A stretch of 64,000 bases of DNA from Lottia gigantea (lineage: Eukaryota; Mollusca; Gastropoda; Lottiidae): the NCBI RefSeq assembly GCF_000327385.1, contig NW_008710427.1:930830-994829 (forward strand). The letters run 5' to 3'. This document shows positions 1-21,719 of the stretch, piece after piece. Position 1 is the first letter of the stretch, and each line of letters begins with the position of its first letter. Below the pieces are notes generated by a model that had not been told where the DNA came from, made no database searches, and worked only from the letters and a program-made list of their open reading frames with translations. The translations under genes were made by a program, and so were the position numbers.

Positions 1-72
1 AAAAATTTACTGTTAACAATTGAACAATTTGATTGGTTTTTGTTTCAGTTCTTAAATTTGGTTCCTCTGACA

Positions 73-3000
73 ATGCCTACCAACTATAGGAATCAAAGTT
101 ATTCTAAAATCAGGAAGGATTGTATTAGTAAAGGAGTGCTGTTTGAAGACCCTGAATTCCCAGCCAATAATAAATCATTATTTAATTCTAAGATCGATAA
201 TGAAATAGAATGGAAACGACCAAAGGTAGGTTTTCAATACATCAAATAGAAGGCAGGTTATTGATTTTTGGTTTCATAAAAATACCTGAATGGACGGTTT
301 CTTTATATTTTCGCTCCACTTCACTCAAATACGATCAAAAGAAGCACATATTCTCTTATCATAAATAATGAAAAAAAAGGATTTAACTCTTTCGATATTT
401 AAAAACAATTTAGCTTTTTTTTAAATCTTTTCTCAAAATGTAATATATGATAGCAATAGAACATATTTTAAAAAAAAATTACAGAATTATATTGACATTA
501 CATTTTCATTAAAAAATATAGACTATTTGCAAAGTAATGCTTGACTATTTAGATATTTCGACTATTTACAGAGTTATGTTGACTATTTACATAAGATATT
601 TTGACCATTTACAAAGTTATGTTGAATAATTATAATAATATTAACTATTTACAGAGTAATGTTGACTATTTACATAAGATATTGTGACCATTTACAATGT
701 TATGTTGAAATAATTACAATAATATTAACTATTAACTGTGTTATGTTGACTGTTTACAGAGTTATGTTGACTATTTACATAAGATATTTTGACCATTTAC
801 AAAGTTATGTTGAATAATTATAATAATATTAACTATTAACTGAGTTATGTTGACTGTTTACAGAGTTATGTCGACTATTTACTGAGTTATGTTGACTATT
901 TACAGAGCTATATTGATTATTTACATACGATAGTTTTATTATGTTGACTATTTACAGAGTTATGTTGACTATTTACAGAATTATGTTCACTAAAAAGACA
1001 TAGCAATAGTATCTGTTTGTTTGAAATTCATTCTATTTACAGAGTAATGTTGACTATTTACATTAGATATTTTGACTTTTTAGAGTTTTATTGACTATCT
1101 ACAGATGCTATTTTGTCTATTTACTCAGATATGTTGACTATTAATAATAATGTTAACTAACAGGATATATTTTTACTGTAATTTTATAGAATAATGTTGA
1201 CTTTTTACAGGAATTATGCCGCGTACCCAAATTAGTTGTAGAAGGAGTTAGCTGTGATGATTTAAATCAAGGAGATCTGGGTAATACTTGGTTTGTTACA
1301 GCTTGTTCTAGTCTAGCACAGGAACCAAAATTGTGGCAAAAGGTATTGTGTTTACTTTGATTTCCATGGTTCAACAATCTTGATTCAGCATGTTCACAAG
1401 TGGCTTCTCCTCCGTCTTCATTAACCCAATCATAGGTGCAGAAAAGTAGGACGCAAAACTCCACTTATTTCAATTTCACTTCACTACTTCTCATCTTAAG
1501 GTGTGAATCTTGCAAGTGTCCATTGTGAACAGAAATACGTCAAATATGATTTTATTTCGATTATTTCGATTACCCTAGTGCATTATTTTGTAAACATATC
1601 GCATGGAATATCCTTACACATCGTTTGCATTACCTTTGGATAACCCTTTCATATATGTAAAGGATAACGTTTGAATATCGTATGGATTAAACAAGTGAAT
1701 TACGCATCGATTTTACATCTTTTGGTTAAGCCTAACATACCATATGTGTAACCTTTGTCATATGGATTTCTTTTACACATCATTTGGATAAAACTTACAT
1801 ATCGCATGGATTGCCCTTACACTTCATTTGGATAATAATTGCACATCGTATGGATTGCCCTCACACATCATTTGGATAACCCTTACATATCGTTTGGATT
1901 GCCCTTACACATCATTTGGATAACCCTTACATATTGTATGGATTGCCTTACACATCATTAGGATAACACTTACACATCGCATGAATTGCCCTTACACATC
2001 ATTTGGATAAACCTTACACATCGCATTGATTGCCCTCACACATCATTTGGATAACCCTTACATATCGTTTGGATTGCCCTTACACATCATTTGGATAACC
2101 CTTACATGTTGTATGGATTCCTCTTAAACATCATTTGGATAAGCCTTATATATCGTATTGATTCCTCTAACACATCATTTGGATAACCCTTACATATTGT
2201 ATGGATTGCCCTTACACATCTTTGGGAAACCCTTACACATCCAATGGATAACCGTTTCATATTGTATGGATTACCTTACACATCATTTGGATAAGCCTTA
2301 CATATCGTATGGATTGCTTTACACATCATTTGGATAGCTTTACATATCGTATGGAGTATCATTACATTAATTTCCTTTTTCCAGGTTGTTACAAACCATA
2401 AAGATCAGGAATGGGATGATAAAAACTTATATGCGGGAATATTCAAATTTTTATTTTGGAGATTTGGTGATTGGATTGAAGTAGTAATTGATGATCGATT
2501 ACCAACTAAAAATGGCAACCTTGTATTCTGTCATTCAAAATCCAGAAATGAATTCTGGAGTGCCTTATTGGAGAAAGCTTATGCCAAGTAAGTATAAGAT
2601 CATGATAACTGAACTGCAGGTAAAGAAACCTTTCTGGGGGAGGGAGTAGGCTAATTTTATATTTATTATATACATAAAATGTAAATCTTAAAACAATGGT
2701 AAACGTCCAGACCTGAGAAGAAATAAGGCCAACGTGGTCTCGACGGATCGTAGAAATCGGATGAAAAAACTCAATTAAACAAATCAATAAATTACTAAAA
2801 ATAAGATCACGCCATTTTAATTATGTATGTAACATATCTTTCACTTCTGTATGTTGTTACGCTGCTATGTTACCATTGTTATTAAATAGGTCAACTTTGA
2901 GATTGTAGACTTGGGAAACTATCCAAATGTTACCATCGTATTTCAGAATAACTTGATTTCTGACTGCATAAATTTTACTGAACCAAAATTTCAAAAGCAA

Positions 3001-6000
3001 AACCAGAATTAAGAGCCCTATGAAAAAAAATTGTTACATTTGAACTACACTTTCTTGTTCTCTTTGCGTAACATCAGGCATGTCCGCTTTAAGATGATAG
3101 TCCAGATTTGTGTAAATATACTGTCAAATGTTACACGAGTATGAATAGATCTTATTGTGTCCTACTAACTAGTATTTTTAGAGTGTGGCACTATAGCAAT
3201 GACCATTGACCATTGATCACATTCTGTGACAGAACAGTTATTCGACTGGACAAGACAATGCCTAGAAATACAGTGCCGTTTTAAGAAATGTTTCTCCCTG
3301 CTCGAAGGTATGCCTAAAATTTTTTAAAATTGATGCTAAAATCTGCAGAGAACTGTTCTGGGTATTGTGTAAGTTTTCTGTGGTCAATGGACATTATAGT
3401 TTCGTTGCTGAGTCTGAGAAAATAACGTAAAAATGCATGTGTTATATTTTGATATTTGTATAGGATGTATGGTGACTATGAATCGTTAGAATCAGGTACA
3501 GTTGCCGACTCACTTGTTGATTTTACCAGTGGAGTATCAGAGAAGTTAGAAACCGTCAAATTAAAGGCTACATTGTCAGATCCCGAATCCAGTAATGCAT
3601 TGTTTACTAAATTGTGCGATGCTAAAGAAAACAGAGCTTTGATGACATGTAACATCCAGGTAGGCTGTTGTTTGTACTAAATTTTTATATTGTAAATCTC
3701 TCCACCAGAGAGTAAGGTATGCCAGAAAAGGATGATTTTGAAATGATAATGACTTATATTGATCTGATATTTTACTGACATCTTTAATTCAATCTATTGT
3801 TTCAAGTTGGATTGGTATATAGGCGATGTTGAATCTAGATAATCCCATCCAAGTTTTATCTGAACTAAAAAATGAAGACAGGGTGGCATCGAAACAATCC
3901 ACGAGATGAGATCTCAATTATTCCGGTGCACCAATTCATTTTTTTTTTCATTTATTTTCCCAGTGTGTTAAAGAGGAAGTTGGTAAATATACTGATAAAG
4001 GTTTGGTATTAGGACACGGTTATAATATAACAGATGTAAAAAGTATAACCGTCAGTAGAAGTTTACAAGGAACAATAGGATCCAGTATGTTATATCTGGT
4101 TCGTCTATTCAATCCTTGGGGATCACGAGAATGGAATGGTGCCTGGTCAGATTCGTAAGTATTGTTGTATTAGATATTATTCAAAGGTTTAATTCCAAAA
4201 ACGGTAAGTAAAAAACGACCAAAATATTGGTCACAAAGGTTTAAGATTTTCAACTGGCAATGAAAGAAGCGAAACAGCTGCATAACGGCCGGTGACTTTT
4301 ATCATAATGATGGTACCGATATCCTCATATATAAGAGTTGGTATTATTAAGCTGTCAGAGTAATAGATTTCATCAGCAGACGTGGTATTGTCACAATGTA
4401 CTTCTTCCGTGCTGGCTCAACCAACCCCTTCACATATTGCCCTGGATATTTTGTCAGTTAAGATAATTTTGGCTGGGAATACATATGTTTTTGAACCTCA
4501 TTTGAGTGCTCTATATTTTTTTATACAACAGATCAGAAGAATGGAAAAGAGTTGCACCCCAGCAATGGGAAAAGATGGGAGTTAAATTTCAACAAGAAGG
4601 CGAATTTTGGTAGGGTTTGCTATTTAATAGGCTTTGGCTAAGGTGCCGAAACGTCGGTCATTCATTTAAGCTTTCGTCCGACATTTAGTCTAGTTTTATC
4701 TCAGATTTGATATACATGCTTCAAAAACTCTATAGAAAACACTTCGAATTTATTAAAGCACAATCCAATCTGTACTTTATATTCTTTTATATTTGTTTAA
4801 TAATACTCAAATCAGTGACATTTAACCCCATTTTGAAACCTATCAAAACATTTTTCTCGAAATTAAAAGAAAGGTGAACCAAATTATCTTAGTCGGAATT
4901 TTATAACAGAATCAAGCCTGGTCCCTTCACAGCATTGTATTTTGGTACCTGTGAGGTACAGGGTTATTCCCTGTATTCCCTATATCCGGCAATGTCTTGA
5001 TATCCGAGATACGAGTAAAGTAACCCTCATAAGTTTCAAAATAGTACTTTTCGTTTTTTAGGATGTCATTTGAAGATTTACTTAACCACTTCACAGCAAT
5101 TGATATCTGCCATTTCGTTAATACCTCGTTTTTCTCAATTAAAAAAACATGGGCAGAAGCTATTTTACACTCAGAATGGCATCATAACGGTAGAAATGGA
5201 GGTGGAGTTGTTAATGCGCCATCTTTCTTGGGAAATCCGCAGGTTGGTACTCTATAAGCCTATCAATGTTTAATCAATAGTAAAAGGCTTATAATGTAAT
5301 TATAGCGTTTACCTTACGAAAGATACGAACCTCAAATTAGTGATATCTAATAGATAATTTTGAACATCTGCAGCATGATATAAATTTATCAATGTCAAAA
5401 CAAGGTTTTTTTCTCGAATTTCTCGAAATACAAAATTGAAGACTATTTTGTCCATTAATAATTTTATGATTTTCGTAAACTTTAAATTTAACCAATTTAC
5501 GGTCACATAAAATGCACCCAACGAAAAAATAAAATACACGAAGAAGATCAAACAGCTAAAAGATTAAAACAAATCTAGGAAGGTTTGAATTGACTCTTAT
5601 CCTTTTTCAGTTTTTATTTGATATAAATGGTATTAGTGATAAAGTCATGATATCACTAGAACAACATGATATACATCCAGATAGACAAACGTTCGGTCAG
5701 AATTTAAATACAATTGGATTTCATATTATGAAGGTAACAATCTACTTTATATGAATTATCAAGCTCCAAGGGTTGTAAAACTATTGACAGTTTTATGGCT
5801 TATGAGTGATCAAGATATTATAAATTAATGATATTCTATAAGAAAATAAAGTTGAAGTTGTAACGATATAGTTCAATCACTTCAATGAAAATCGTTACTA
5901 TTTATGCGAAGATCGAATCATTAGGTTAGCGAGCAAGATAATACCTTGTTGATGCATTCCTGCCTGCAGATCATCTAAGAACTATGCGTGTTAGTTTTGA

Positions 6001-8657
6001 AAATAACCACAAAATGCTTATACATACTCTGACACTGACGTAGATTAATATTATTTCACGTTAGGTGGAGGAAAATCGAAAATATCGTGTTCATATTCTT
6101 GGTCAGATGATGTTCTCTTCTGAATATTGTAAAACTCGAAGTGTATTTGGTGAAACCACTTTACCTAAAGGAAGATATGTTATCATACCCACAACAGCCG
6201 AACAAGGTTGTACGGGTAGATTTATGTTAAGATTATACACCGGAAGTAGTGCTAGTGCTGGGTAAGAAGCAATTTTCATTTATATTATGAGAAGGACATG
6301 TTGTCATGTTTTAAAACGATTGATTGCATATATTCTATATTATGTATAAACACCTCTGTTGATGTCCCACAACCAGTTCTGTGTACTTATCCTTTTAGAA
6401 CACACATACTCAACGCAAATATTTTTTGCAAATATCAGCTTAATTGAATATGATGCCAGCTTCACAAGGTCTTAAATGTATTTTAATTCATCGATAATAA
6501 TATTTTGAATTTTATTTAATGCGGCCAGGGTGATTTCACCTGCAAGGTAAGGTATCGCTTTAATCTTTAGATACGAACCTCAAGCCCGTCTTTGGTGTTT
6601 GATTTATTAATATGTTTTATTTGATAGTCATAAAAACTGTTAAAGCTGTGGATTATTAGAATGAGAAATTGACAAGGACTCGTTTGTTACATAAAGTCTG
6701 AACTGTACCCAGGTAGCAATGGCAAAAATGATGAAAGAAATATAAATAGATATATATATGCGCTTCCAGAAACGATTGTTTTTGCTGTGCTCTATGTGTT
6801 ATGAATACATGTCTGGTGTGTTCAATTCAATTTCCCCCCGAAATGCTCCTGGATATGCACAAAATGTAACATTTCCCATGAAATGACCCTATATCAGAAT
6901 GAGTGATTTCCCTTGAAATCAAGTTTGATTGTATATATATTTACAGAGAATTAACAAAGGAAGGACCCACACGAGGTTGTCCATGTCTGAAGAAACATGT
7001 GATGGTAACAACTATAACTGTTATATCAGTAGATGGTCTAGAACTACCATCAACAGCTAAATCTAAAGAATGTAAGTAGTAAACATCAAGAGCTTTACAT
7101 AACTCTAAATCTTCTTGATAAATGCTTTGCGCTGAAATAGTTCCATTTTAGCTTTCAGTATTCCTTTTCATAAGACATAATCCAAACGCCAAGTTTGTAT
7201 CCAGTTCAATGAATATGTACAAATAGAGTTAAGTATCTATATTTAATAGTTTTACAGTCGCTATTTCTTTATGTTTAAAATTTAATATACTCGTTTGATT
7301 TTCTACAAAATGAATACAGATATGTGAAATTATGCTCCTTTACCATAGAAAGTACCACGTAATACTTTGAAGATTCTTACATGGTAGTAGTGGTTATAAA
7401 ATTTCGAATGTATATCATCGTCTCTTTCTTAGATTGCTACACTTTGTATCCATGGCTCATGTATGCCGATAAAATCCACAAAACTGCTGACCATAAATCG
7501 TTAAGTGCGCTAAATTTATCGATTGACTCAACTTTGCACCTTGCATGTTTTCAATGAAATTAATGTTATGTAGTAATTTTGTTATTTATTACAGCTTTAG
7601 ATCCAATGATTACAATCAAATGTGAAGGTGAATCTATCAAATCTAACCATCATACTAATACAACATCAGCTACCTATAACATAACTGGTACTTTTTACAG
7701 AAAGAAACCCGAATTACCTATTATAGTAGAGGTTTGTATTGCTTAGTCGTGAGTTATAATCTCAGTCGTCTCGAGAAAGTCGGGTGGCATTGAATAAAGG
7801 TGCAGGCATACGAGTGGTCTTGGTCGGAGATTTTTGTCTCCGACTCGAATCTTGAGTAAAATCTCGCGTGTGCCCGTGCTTCCGACAATTTATCGTTTCG
7901 CCGACAGGATTTATAATATCAAACAAATTTGATAATTGTCTCCGATAGTTTAATCGTCTGCATGTCAGAGAGTCCTCATCCAATCAGATTCCTTTTCCTT
8001 TCAATTGCATGCTCCGTAAGTGGTTATCGACCGACTGGAGATTTTTGTCTCCTCGTGTGCCCGTGCCAGTCGTTGAAACTCAAGACAAGACTCTAATCGG
8101 CGACAAAAGTCTCCGACCAAGACCGCTCGTTTGTCAAGTCTTCTCACTTTTCATGTTGTTCGCCACGGTACCAGCTCGTTGGAAAGATATTGATTCATAA
8201 TCTTTTTGTGACCAATTTGAGTTTTGCATTCTACTAAGAGGTGATGACGGTTGTCTTAATACTCTTATCTTCGATTATTAACGTTTTTACATATCCCGGG
8301 ATCCTGCATTTGACATAACTTGTGAAATAAATACCTCACCGCTCACTTAAAAGAAGATGGAAAGTTAAAGTATATACATGTATCTAGTGTCAGCACTGAT
8401 TGTGAAATGTTCTAGAAACCTGAATCCGCCAATTAATTATATATAACATGATTGTTTCTGTTATTTTATTTCAGATTGAAAATCATAACGTGTTAGTGAA
8501 TGATTTCCTGGCGGAAGGTCGAGTTGATGAACATGGTAATGAAGCTGGAAAAGAAATAAAATGTAAACTATATGGTAGAAAGAAAGAAGCTGAACAAGTA
8601 AAACCTGGAACTTTGTCAGTATTTATCAGATCTAGTTTTGATTTGACTAGTTTATAA
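73..8657 (+). CDS. Calpain-5/6-like (TRA-3 type) protein, predicted protease-dead
   Basis: Coding exons: 73-225, 1211-1342, 2385-2587, 3464-3659, 3964-4154, 4532-4609, 5062-5242, 5611-5733, 6065-6261, 6947-7071, 7595-7731, 8475-8657. They give 632 codons, close to the 640 of human CAPN5, with GT-AG junctions and continuous phase. A 3' splice site ends at 48, so the 5' UTR is split and the ATG at 73 starts the protein ([17 protein letters not shown]). Order: calpain protease core (about residues 25-340), C2-like beta-sandwich (about 345-490), C-terminal C2 domain (about 500-632). There is no penta-EF-hand, as expected for the CAPN5/CAPN6/TRA-3 branch. The core reads [14 protein letters not shown] where active calpains have GxxGNCWF, so catalytic Cys is Thr77. 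The other triad residues are present: His246 (GHGYNITDV) and Asn278 (NPWG). Family membership is near certain; loss of proteolysis is inferred. A non-proteolytic, CAPN6-like scaffold role is possible. Confidence 0.95.
480..1210. repeat. Intronic minisatellite, calpain intron 1
   Basis: Degenerate tandem array of about 20-30 bp units built on GTTATGTTGACTATTTACAG, alternating with a variant containing ATAAGATATTTTGACC. Many units carry TTTACAG, which looks like a 3' splice site. The real acceptor of exon 2 at 1211 (GTTGACTTTTTACAG) is the last member of the array. Confidence 0.85.
1400..1495 (+). repeat. SINE 3'-tail fragment
   Basis: The stretch TCTTCATTAACCCA followed by GAAAAGTAGGACGCAAAACT and a TTATTTCAATTTCA tail matches the 3' end of the longer SINE at 19905-20226 in this window. 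Only the tail is present. It lies in calpain intron 2 in the sense direction. Confidence 0.6.
1560..2365. repeat. Intronic minisatellite, calpain intron 2
   Basis: Tandem array with two alternating half-units, CACATCATTTGGATAACCCT and TACATATCGTATGGATTGCC, giving a period of about 37-40 bp and roughly twenty copies. It fills most of the intron and stops about 20 bp before the pyrimidine tract of exon 3. No coding potential seen. Confidence 0.9.
7797..8131. mobile_element. MITE, family 1 (TA|AAGGTGC ends), copy a
   Basis: Non-autonomous DNA element in calpain intron 11. It begins TA|AAGGTGCAGGCATACGAG, and its inner inverted repeat GGTCTTGGTCGGAGA faces TCTCCGACCAAGACC near 8113-8127. About 330 bp, no transposase. 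The same family recurs at 47445-47770 in PEX11, where both ends are preserved; here the outermost bases of the right end are lost or diverged. Confidence 0.8.
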
Positions 8658-11600
8658 ACTTAAACTTGTGTGATAAACTCCTGTGATTTAATCCCCGTCC
8701 ATTTATTACAAGTATACTGTCTGTCTTCTTACTTTTGTTCGTGAATCGAACTTTACTCATTATTTTCATGTGATTTTGATTTAAATTTCAAATGTACATG
8801 TGATAATGACCGGGAATTGCTATGTGTTCCTAAAACACGTATGTTGAAATTCATTTCCAGAAAGCAAAATTTCAGTCAATATTTTTTGGACTTTATTCAA
8901 TTCAATTATCAGAACAAAGTCATTCTAAGACTATTAATATTTCATTGAAGTTGATATTCAAATATGCGGAAAAATAATTGTAAAATCTTCATTGTATGTA
9001 AGAAGCCGTAGCTGACTAATCTCACCATGTAATTTCCACAATTCCTTCGCATTTATTATAATTTCCACCGGATGTGAACTGATTTTTTTCTTAGGATATC
9101 AGGTTGTTAATAATATTGTTTCACTGTGTTACAGTCATGCATTTCCTAGTATAATCCATCCTATGACCTGCAATGTTTTTTTGTATTTTTCTATTACCTC
9201 ATCATGTATATTATATTTGAATTAGAAATTTGTTGGACATCAGACGTTTGTAAGAAACTGAAAACTATAATCGGGAACTCTAATTGACCACGGTTACTAT
9301 ACACTGACTATGATAACCAGTTTGAATTTGATTGACATTTACACACATTTGACGATGTTTCTGATTAGCCTCTCTTAACATTATTTGACAACTTAAATAA
9401 GTGAGTAGATATATTATTACTGATCTCTATTGGATTTGTGCATATCTAGATGCCAGTATTGGATGGAATGATTTCTTTACAAAACTGCCGAACGTCATGA
9501 TAATGTGTGGATTAGGTATGGGAGGTTGGCTCCTTTTGACGGTGAAATAAATATTAAAATGTCCAAAGAAGGTAAATGGATGGAAGTTCATGCTTACTAA
9601 CTGGAAGTATGTTATTCTGTAAATTTTCACAAAATTGACTTTTTCGTTTTCAATTTTGTATTATTTCAATAAAATTAATGATACAATTTAAAATGAATAA
9701 CTTGATTCAGTTTTTTAAGTGAAATGGAACGAACTAAGTAGAGCTGTTATTTTACCGTGAATTTAAAATATATTTTATTATTTTACACTTTAAGTTATAT
9801 ATAGTTTAATGATTTCTATTTCGTTATTTCGTTCAGAAATCATATTTATTAATTTGTTTTATTTAAAGAAACTGTGATACGAGTGTTGTTATTATTTCAT
9901 TATATTGAATGAAATGGACGACAAAGTCATTCAGTCTTTTTGAATTCCAACTGAACTGCGAAATGATGGCATACTTTTGTTAATCCTGTTTTCATAATAT
10001 AATAAAATATATTATTTGTTATGGGGTGAAATAAATCTTAATATTTTATCTCATTTGTTCTTTTGTATAGGAGGAACATGATCAAATAATTGTATTTTGA
10101 GAAGTTTGTTTAAGTTTGAAGAACAATTGATAGATCAAAATCCTCAATTTATGAAAATTACACATGAGTGAGTGTTTCTGCCCAGATAGGCCTATAGTTC
10201 CGGCTGTCCCTTGATCTTTCTAGAAGGACAATTATGATATTATGGATCTCATAGTTCATAGATGACTTTAGAGATGGTTCAGGTTATTATTGCAATTTAT
10301 GGATCTGTATTTTCAGGGATAACTATCAACTGGTGGCATCTAGGAGAATCTGATCAATATTCAGATTTAGTCAACCCAGGCGCAGATGTCGTCAATTGCT
10401 CGGGTTCTACTTTCCAATAACATTAAATATGCCGTCCTGAGCGTCAGAATCTTCGATTATCCACGTAGCCTAATAGCAGGTTGCTAATATAGTCTATTTG
10501 TTATATGAGCAACGTCAGCGACGGATCTATAATGAGATGCTCTGAATCGACATTATTAGATGACATGTCAACAAGAAAATAAGTGACTTAATGTTACCCA
10601 TTAGTTTTCAGATCTTAGCCCCTTTTTATGTGAACGCATGAAACCGTAAAATAAACCTAAAATATACAGTATATTGAACTATAATAGTGAGCCCTACATT
10701 TCATTAACCATTCAAACTTAAAGATGGGTTATCTCAAATTCGTGCATAAATCACTCCAATATGTTTTACAAAACTGCTGAAGAAATGCATTTTATTGATC
10801 ATACAAACCAGAACATTATGTCCCGAGTGTTCAAAATGTACTTAACATACATGTGTCTGTTATGAAAGGGGCAGATTCGCCATGTTTCAGGGTCAATCGT
10901 GCCTTGGTTTGACAAACGAGAATTAATCATGTATTAACCGTCTAAATTTGAGCGTTTTTGGGCATGTGTAATCATAATTATCCGTGTTCGAAAGTTAAAA
11001 AGAATAATTTTTATACGCCCACATCTCTCTATTTCGTCCGTCCGTCCATCCGTCAACATTTGGTTGTAAACGCTCTAAAAACTAGATTTTTTGATGGAAT
11101 CAAATGAAATTCGGTAGTGTGTATACATATTCATAAAACGAAGATCAAGTTCGAATTTGAGCTATTATTCGAGTTATTGCCCTTGCCCCAAAATCTTGAA
11201 TATTACTATTACTCTCTTAGTTTTCAACCGATTTTGATGAAATTTAAAATGGATGTTTCGTTTTTACCATCCGCATGCCGTGGAAAGAAAGTATACCATT
11301 TTTGTATGCGATTTTTAGTACTTCTGAATTCTCGAAAATGACGAATCTGTCTCTTTAAATCTTTTTTATAAGCATTGATCGTTATCACTCAAATTTACAT
11401 CTGCTCCAATTGTAAAGCAGCAATTTAACGTTTGTAACTATGCTGAAAATCACTGAAAATCAAATGGAGCAAATAGCGGTAATTTGAAATTTAACGCAAT
11501 GAAAGAAATTGTGATCTAAGTGAAAAACAAAAAACAAACTACTGTGCCTAAATGAATATGTACATAATGTCCATATAACACTGAGCCTATATGATCTGTT

Positions 11601-12418
11601 CCCAAATGAACGTGTGCCTAAAAGAAATGTAACTAAAGTACCGTACCTAACTGACTTGTGCTTTAACCATGTGTACCCAACAGTGAACCCTACCTACACC
11701 CTCTGCCCAACTCTCGTCCACACACATAGGCTATAACACAGCATTATCTAAAGAACTATGGGTCTTTAAACGTCGTTATAAAATATAAAAAGGTAAGAAG
11801 AAAAGATAGCTGACTATTAATTATTAACAAAGAAAACCAATGAAAATCAATCAATACATCAGAAAATACACTCTAATATAAAATCAATGAAGGCAGACTA
11901 TATTCGTACTTATTTATTGAATTGAAATAAAAGTCTTCATTTAAATGGGGCTTTTAACAATATTGAACTTTTCTGAACCTCGTTATTAAAAATAGGTTGA
12001 TACGAGGTTAAAACATCATATTAACATAATGATAGTTATGTACAATGTAAAGATGAGACATCTATTAATTAATCAATCCAGCAGGTGAATATTCAAAAAT
12101 AATGGCCCTTTCATTTAGTATTAATTACATTATCTCATTCAACTTGACCAATTAGCCATCGTGTTACATAAACAATATAGGTTGGTTATTAGACATTATT
12201 AATACAACACAATTACATTGGTATAATATTTTGTTTACTTAAACATACATAATATATATCTTCAATAAGTGTGAGTTATTCAAAATATAAAACCTTTGGA
12301 ATTTAGATATATGATACTGAATAATTTAATAACTCAAGGCACATAAAATAGTAAGCAGAATATCATTATCACGATCGTACCACGATTTTACACTGTGCAT
12401 CCACTCACAACGTTGTTA
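8658..12418. other. Intergenic region between calpain and ADAM10
   Basis: The two genes converge, so this holds both 3' ends. An AATAAA lies near 9668 for the calpain side, and TTTATT near 11912 would read AATAAA for the ADAM10 side; both are only candidates. Apart from the dispersed repeat at 11011-11340 I see no gene: reading frames are short, AT-rich and without recognisable domains. Confidence 0.6.
11011..11340 (+). repeat. Dispersed repeat (ATACGCCCAC family), 5' part
   Basis: Starts TTATACGCCCACATCTC, then CCGTCCGTCC, GTCAACATTTGGTTGTAAAC, GATCAAGTTCGAATTTGA and GAGTTATTGCCCTTG. These blocks occur in the same order at 35257-35681, with diverged relatives at 45306-46505 and 54010-54700. 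The 3' end with GGGCGTAT is missing here. Probably a non-autonomous transposon; class not resolved. Confidence 0.7.
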
Positions 12419-20905
<8,487 letters not shown>

Positions 20906-21676
20906 CTTTCTGTTCTTTCATACTGTACAGTTTGTTAGATGTAGATATTGTTGCTGTTTGTTGGTCACGCTAGATTTAATTATTAAGTTGACGTCTTCAC
21001 TGATAAACAATCTGATGAAATGGTAGTTCTATTTCCCCATGCTTCAATAAGCACTTATTGATCTCTATAGATGAAGTAAAACAATAGAAATTCTCTATAA
21101 TGGTAAGTCTATTATTTAATTTCCATTTCTGAAACATATTCAAAATAAGCAGGATGTTTTACTATGGTTTTAGCTCAAAGAATGACATTGAAGAACTTGT
21201 GTTCTACCGAGTAGATCAAAACGTAGTCCATGATAATCGGAATCTATAATGCGGAATGAATTTTTTCAAATGTCCTATCAAAATTATCTTATATTTATGT
21301 CTAATGCTTACGAAAGGGTGTTGTTTGTTTCCAAATGATAAAAAGATAAAAAATATCATGATTTAAGCGGGGGTAGGGACGTAGATTGTGTTCAAAAGAA
21401 CCTCCCGAGCAGCCCAGTTTTTTTTTATCAATCCATCCATATGCCTTCATCACTCATTTTCATCACGGAAAGATGAAAAGCTGTTGTAGGTATTAAAAAT
21501 AATGTAGTAAAAGAGAAACTGTACATGAATTTAAGATTTGTTCGATTTTCTATATCTGAAGTTGTTAAAGAATGACATAGGAAAATCAAAGAGGAAGCAA
21601 CAATCAATAAATACAATAATACCTGTATATAGGAACACCCTTAGATTTAATGGAGTCGATGACAATTTAAGGATAG

Positions 21677-21679
<3 letters not shown>

Positions 21680-21714
<35 letters not shown>
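21680..21714. repeat. (GA)n microsatellite
   Basis: About 17 perfect GA units, directly visible, 0.8 kb upstream of the ADAM10 start codon. Confidence 0.97.
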
Positions 21715-21719
<5 letters not shown>

